Assembly (NCBI RefSeq): GCF_004349085.1
Contig: NZ_SMFM01000003.1
Coordinates: 186,001-250,000 of the forward strand
Direction of reading: 5' to 3'
Length of the DNA: 64,000 nt
From: Flavobacterium caseinilyticum
GTDB taxonomy: Bacteria; Bacteroidota; Bacteroidia; Flavobacteriales; Flavobacteriaceae
The first letter of the stretch is position 1. Each line of letters begins with the position of its first letter. Shown piece by piece: positions 60,308 through 64,000 of the stretch. The notes beneath the pieces were generated by a model. That model saw nothing but the letters and a program-made list of their open reading frames with translations. It made no database searches and was not told where the DNA came from. The translations under genes were made by a program, and so were the position numbers.

Positions 60308-61336
60308 TTATGCCATTTCTCCCCGTAAAGATGTTTCGAAGGCATTTTTGAATTCGCTCCCAGATGTTTCTTGACCTAATAAATGCATTAATTTCGTGAT
60401 TGCAGCTTCGGTGGTGATATCTTTTCCGGAAATAACTCCAATTTCTTTTAAAGCAGTACTCGTTTCATATTGCCCCATATTTACACTACCGGCTGAACAT
60501 TGCGTCACATTAATGATATGTAATCCTTTATTGATGGCTTCTTTCAAAAGATTAATAAACCAATCTTCTGTAGGTGCGTTTCCGGCACCATAAGTTTCTA
60601 AAATAATTCCTTTTAAATTCGGAATTGAAAGAATGGCTGCCAAAACGACTTCATTAATTCCCGGAAACATTTTTATAATTGCAACATTGTTATCTAGATT
60701 TTTGTGAACTTTAAACTGCAAATTGCTGGATAAGGCCCAAAATAATTCAGAATTCAGTTTTAGATGTACTCCGGATTCTACTAAATCAGGATAATTCGGC
60801 GAGGTAAAGGCGTTGAAATGTTCCGCATTAATTTTTGTGGTTCTATTTCCTCTGTACAGTTTATATTCAAAATAAAGACATACTTCACTAATGACCGGTT
60901 TCCCCTTCTCGCGTAAGGAAGCAATTTGAATTGCAGTAATTAAGTTTTCCTTCGCATCTGTACGTAAATCGCCAATAGGCAATTGGGATCCGGTAAAAAT
61001 AACGGGTTTTGCTAAATTTTCAAGCATAAAACTCAGCGCCGAAGCCGAGTAGGACATCGTATCGGAACCATGAAGCACTACAAATCCGTCAAATATCGCA
61101 TAATTATCTTCAATGATTGTCGCAATTTTCGCCCATTTTTCAGGATTCATATTGGAAGAATCAATGGGCTTTTCGAAAGAAATAGTTTCTATATCGCAGT
61201 CCAATTGCTTCAGTTCCGGTATTCTTTGCAGCAATTTACTAAAGTTGAAAGCTCTAAGAGCACCGGTCTCAAAATCTTTTTTCATACCAATAGTCCCACC
61301 GGTATAAATCAAAAGTATTTTGGATTTAGACAACAT
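60308..61336 (-). CDS. Type I L-asparaginase
   Basis: The 342-residue product hydrolyses L-asparagine. The two catalytic Thr regions are LLIYTGGTIGMKK (residue ~15) and VLHGSDTMSYSA, and VIFTGSQLPIGDLRTDAKENL is the type I signature. No signal peptide, so it is cytoplasmic. Its start overlaps the end of the acyltransferase gene by 11 bp, indicating coupled translation, and tRNA-Ser follows. Confidence 0.95.
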   Translation of the reverse strand: MLSKSKILLIYTGGTIGMKKDFETGALRAFNFSKLLQRIPELKQLDCDIETISFEKPIDSSNMNPEKWAKIATIIEDNYAIFDGFVVLHGSDTMSYSASALSFMLENLAKPVIFTGSQLPIGDLRTDAKENLITAIQIASLREKGKPVISEVCLYFEYKLYRGNRTTKINAEHFNAFTSPNYPDLVESGVHLKLNSELFWALSSNLQFKVHKNLDNNVAIIKMFPGINEVVLAAILSIPNLKGIILETYGAGNAPTEDWFINLLKEAINKGLHIINVTQCSAGSVNMGQYETSTALKEIGVISGKDITTEAAITKLMHLLGQETSGSEFKNAFETSLRGEMA

Positions 61337-62462
61337 TGTGGTATTTCAATTTATTCACAACAGGATTAGCATACATGGCCAGAAAACCGTCTAAGGCAAC
61401 CGGATTGTCATGATCAATTCGCATTTCTAATCTGCGCTCAAAAAGTAACTTTTCATTTTCAGTATATAAATGCGAATAGGCATTTGATTTATGTACAATA
61501 TCGTAAGCGATAAAGTTCGTAGACCATAATTTATAATTGCTCAATATTGCATCATCAATGACTTGAGCCAAAGCTTGTATTTGCTTATTTGTATTGTCAT
61601 TTTCAGCGACAATCGTATCAATTTCAGTATCTAAAACTTTACCTATATGAATATGGATTCTTTTCTTTTGGCCCATGGCGCCACTAAGGATCGTCATGAA
61701 ATCCTCATTTTTTTCCTTGATATAAACTTCATTATTGGCCTCAGCCATCAATTGGGGCATTTTCAAAGCGTCAGTTGGATCGTATTCATAGGAAATTGAT
61801 ACTGGCACTATTTTGATTTTTTTAAAATAATCCATCAAATTTTTCTCATCCGAACCCATTCCAAGCATTTTCAAAACTCCCGGATTTGTGGCGTCATTTC
61901 CGTCTTTTGTTCTTCCTTCTCGCTGTGCAATCCAAACCGAACGATTTTCATGAAGCAATAGATTGCCGATATATTCCGATAACAATTTTGAGCTTTGCAG
62001 CATTTCTCTTGGAGTCAGACCACGAAGCACCAGGAAATTACGATTCAGTTTGGCTAACGTACTTAAAAAAGCTTTTTTGACCAAATTATCTCCAATCGCC
62101 GAAGCGGTCATTACTAAACCATGTTCAAATAACGCAGTATTTAATAAGGTTGTATCTAAAAGAATATCCCGATGATTTGATATAAACAAATAGGACGTGT
62201 TTTTTTCTAAATTTTCAAAACCGGAAGTTGTCATGCCTTCCGAGCTTTTTTCTAATACTTTTTTGACCGAATGGTAGATAAAATTACATTGAAAATCACG
62301 AATAGAATGCGTTTTCTTGAGTTGTTCTTTCCACACTTCGTCCTCCACTTTAGGGAAAGTAAAATTCATTAATGCTTTCATCATCGGATGATGAATCACA
62401 TTTTGAAGAGCCTCGTTTACTTCGGAATCGTAAAATGGCCGAATAGCGTCAAATTTTTGCAT
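61326..62462 (-). CDS. 1-acyl-sn-glycerol-3-phosphate acyltransferase-like protein
   Basis: The product (378 residues from the ATG at 62462; a TTG at 62489 would add 9) has the PlsC acyltransferase core. The NHxxxxD motif is FISNHRDILLD, and the later block gives AQREGRTKDGND. The length exceeds simple PlsC (about 240), with extra N- and C-terminal helices, as in acyltransferases of hemolysin or ornithine-lipid type. Membrane lipid synthesis is the likely role. Between tatD and the asparaginase gene on the same strand. Confidence 0.85.
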   Translation of the reverse strand: MQKFDAIRPFYDSEVNEALQNVIHHPMMKALMNFTFPKVEDEVWKEQLKKTHSIRDFQCNFIYHSVKKVLEKSSEGMTTSGFENLEKNTSYLFISNHRDILLDTTLLNTALFEHGLVMTASAIGDNLVKKAFLSTLAKLNRNFLVLRGLTPREMLQSSKLLSEYIGNLLLHENRSVWIAQREGRTKDGNDATNPGVLKMLGMGSDEKNLMDYFKKIKIVPVSISYEYDPTDALKMPQLMAEANNEVYIKEKNEDFMTILSGAMGQKKRIHIHIGKVLDTEIDTIVAENDNTNKQIQALAQVIDDAILSNYKLWSTNFIAYDIVHKSNAYSHLYTENEKLLFERRLEMRIDHDNPVALDGFLAMYANPVVNKLKYHNVV

Positions 62463-62528
62463 TGTGGTTCTCAATTTTTGTGTGGGCAAATGAACAAAAA
62501 AAATATTAAATTAATGTGAATTCTCTCT

Positions 62529-63296
62529 TTAAATCCCAAAAATAGCTTTCGAATTCTCCGTTGTAATTGCCGCAATATCATTTGCCGGAAGGCCATAAAT
62601 TTGCGCTAACTTATCCACGACATTAACGATATAACTACTTTCGTTTCGTTTTCCACGAAAAGGAATCGGCGCCAGATAAGGGGAATCGGTTTCTAAAACG
62701 ATATTTTGTAAATCAATTAAATGCAAAAACTGATCAATTTTTCCATTTTTAAATGTTACTACGCCACCAATTCCAAGTTTCATATTATAGGAAATCGCCT
62801 TTATAGCTTGTTCATGTGTTCCCGTAAAACAGTGAAAAATCCCGAACAGATCCGCTGATTTTTCTTCTTCCAAAATTTCGAATATTTCATCAAAAGCTTC
62901 CCGGCAATGAATCACAATGGGTAATTTATAGGTTTTCGCCCATCGGATTTGAGTTCTGAAAGCAAGTTGTTGTTCTTGCAAATGGGTTTTATCCCAATAT
63001 AAATCGATACCAATCTCCCCAATGGCGTAGAATTTTCTTTTCTTCAATTCATTTTCCACATGCTGCAATTCTTCCAGATAATTCTCCTTAACATAGGTGG
63101 GATGTAAACCCATCATCAAGAAAACATGCTCCGGATAATTTTTCTCTAATTCATACATTGCTTTCGTACAAGTGGAATCAATCGCGGGAATAAAAAAACG
63201 TGAAACTCCAACATTGATAGCACGTTGTATCATTTCGTTGCGGTCCTGATCGAATTCTTCGCTGTAAAGATGCGTATGCGTATCTGTAATTATCAT
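62529..63296 (-). CDS. TatD-family metal-dependent hydrolase
   Basis: The 255-residue product is a TIM-barrel TatD DNase family protein: TDTHTHLYSEEFD (His7, His9), IGEIGIDLYWDKT (Glu), PIVIHCREAFDE (His), FHCFTGTHEQA (His) and LETDSPYLAPIPFRGKRNE (Asp). TatD enzymes act as metal-dependent nucleases, 3'-5' on DNA in E. coli. It is the first gene of a three-gene minus-strand unit with the acyltransferase and asparaginase genes. Confidence 0.94.
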   Translation of the reverse strand: MIITDTHTHLYSEEFDQDRNEMIQRAINVGVSRFFIPAIDSTCTKAMYELEKNYPEHVFLMMGLHPTYVKENYLEELQHVENELKKRKFYAIGEIGIDLYWDKTHLQEQQLAFRTQIRWAKTYKLPIVIHCREAFDEIFEILEEEKSADLFGIFHCFTGTHEQAIKAISYNMKLGIGGVVTFKNGKIDQFLHLIDLQNIVLETDSPYLAPIPFRGKRNESSYIVNVVDKLAQIYGLPANDIAAITTENSKAIFGI

Positions 63297-63392
63297 ATTT
63301 TAAGTTTCAAAGCTGTAAAGTTACTATTTAGAATTATTAGATTTTTAAGATTCTTGGATTTTTAGAGTACTTTTGGGATTCATTTTTGATTT

Positions 63393-63833
63393 ATGAAAAA
63401 CCTGCACGATATCCTAAAAAAAGAAAATTACAAAAAAGTAAAATTCAAAATTACCAAAACACAGCATCTTTTGATAAAGGCTAAAATAAATGGTGTTGTG
63501 GGAAACTTCATCCTAGATACTGGTGCTTCAAACAGTTGTATCGGATTTGAAAGTGTTGATTTGTTTCTACTGGAAGCTAAAAAATCAAAGACTAAAGCTT
63601 CCGGTGCAGGAGCAACGGGAATGTTTACACAATTAGCTACAAGAAATCAACTGCAATTAGGATCGTGGAAAGACATTTCTTTTAATATTGTAATTTTCGA
63701 TTTGTCTCATGTCAATGAAGCTTTAAAACAACATAAAGCAAAACCTGTGCACGGCATCATTGGTGCCGATGTTTTGATGAAAGGTAGAGCGATTGTAGAC
63801 TATTATAATCATTATCTCTATTTACTCAAATAG
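63393..63833 (+). CDS. Retropepsin-like aspartic protease
   Basis: The 146-residue product has a single catalytic motif FILDTGASNSCI (Asp42-Thr43-Gly44) and the late hydrophobic GIIGADVLMKGRAIVDY, typical of clan AA single-domain proteases that act as dimers. No signal peptide or anchor is seen. It is probably a cytoplasmic or loosely attached protease of unknown substrate, transcribed alone and ending at a hairpin. Confidence 0.88.
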   Translation: MKNLHDILKKENYKKVKFKITKTQHLLIKAKINGVVGNFILDTGASNSCIGFESVDLFLLEAKKSKTKASGAGATGMFTQLATRNQLQLGSWKDISFNIVIFDLSHVNEALKQHKAKPVHGIIGADVLMKGRAIVDYYNHYLYLLK

Positions 63834-63847
63834 ACTCAATATAAAAA

Positions 63848-63872
63848 AAAGCATCGGGATCTCCGATGCTTT
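63848..63872. terminator. Bidirectional terminator
   Basis: AAAGCATCGG (63848-63857) pairs perfectly with CCGATGCTTT (63863-63872) across a 5-base loop, between the convergent protease gene and the last gene of the window. Confidence 0.8.
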
Positions 63873-63898
63873 CTCTTACTACTCAAATATAAAAAACT

Positions 63899-64000
63899 TT
63901 ACTCTTTAATAATTTTAGCGACAGACGCTTTTCCATCTATACTTGTTTTGATGATATATACTCCTTTTTGTAGCTCATTCGTCTGTATGATCGTTGAATT
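63899..64000 (-). CDS. Secreted protein, C-terminal end with type IX sorting-domain features
   Basis: Only the last 33 codons before the TAA (complement 63899-63901) are in the window. The peptide NELQKGVYIIKTSIDGKASVAKIIKE matches the end of type A type IX secretion sorting domains, whose final strands are GVYIVKI and KIIK. The rest of the protein lies beyond the right edge. It would be exported across the outer membrane or attached to the surface. Confidence 0.7.
   Translation of the reverse strand, partial: NSTIIQTNELQKGVYIIKTSIDGKASVAKIIKE

Overview
The window looks like a chromosomal segment of a Flavobacterium-type organism (Bacteroidota, Flavobacteriaceae). The DNA is AT-rich. Several upstream regions carry the Bacteroidota -7 element TAnnTTTG rather than a sigma-70 box. 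DnaE has a fused N-terminal proofreading domain, MurF and Alr are one polypeptide, bS16 has a long Ala/Glu tail, and the last partial gene ends in what looks like a type IX secretion sorting domain. Most of the window is housekeeping DNA and no prophage, transposase, rRNA operon or CRISPR array is visible.

Layout. 0-6 kb: cyclase-family hydrolase, GIY-YIG protein, hemW, a four-helix-bundle gene, ruvC, then a flippase-like protein and a membrane glycosyltransferase. 6-14 kb: envelope proteins, tRNA-Asp, a DUF58 protein, trxA and dnaE. 14-18 kb: leuC, leuD and a leuA-type synthase, without leuB. 18-25.6 kb: RNA-binding protein, rpsP-rimM-trmN6, a glutaryl-CoA-type dehydrogenase, DUF3050, GDSL and metallophosphoesterase genes. 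25.6-27.6 kb: Fe-S genes (ferredoxin, Nfu, Mrp). 28-30.6 kb: a YceI / beta-barrel / YceI cluster. 30.8-42.2 kb: ATL protein, LysE exporter, trmB, two L,D-transpeptidases around an M13 peptidase and an AsmA-like protein, and a hibernation factor. 42.2-50.6 kb is the most accessory-like part: GIY-YIG gene between inverted repeats, a Nudix + PLD/SF2-helicase/DUF3427 operon that resembles a defence module, prolyl oligopeptidase, and a DUF1016 nuclease gene broken by one in-frame TGA. 50.6-54 kb: a TonB receptor with a lipoprotein and a His/Cys-rich small protein, probably for metal uptake. 54-64 kb: asd, mscL, murF-alr, an outer-membrane barrel, tRNA-Ser, asparaginase, acyltransferase, tatD, an aspartic protease and a partial secreted protein.

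The least expected structure is the dispersed repeat DNA and how it meets genes. Heptanucleotide tandem arrays occur between leuC and leuD (two arrays of six 7-mers, one ending exactly at the leuD ATG), upstream of ruvC, and inside the glycosyltransferase gene, where unit gain or loss would shift frame. A 32-bp inverted repeat made of the same heptamer brackets the four-helix-bundle gene between hemW and ruvC. The two GIY-YIG genes each lie between palindromic repeats. In hemW, ruvC, the flippase and the second GIY-YIG gene, a repeat supplies the stop codon or C-terminal residues. These look like small mobile or slippage-made units; that reading is inference, while the repeats are visible in the sequence.
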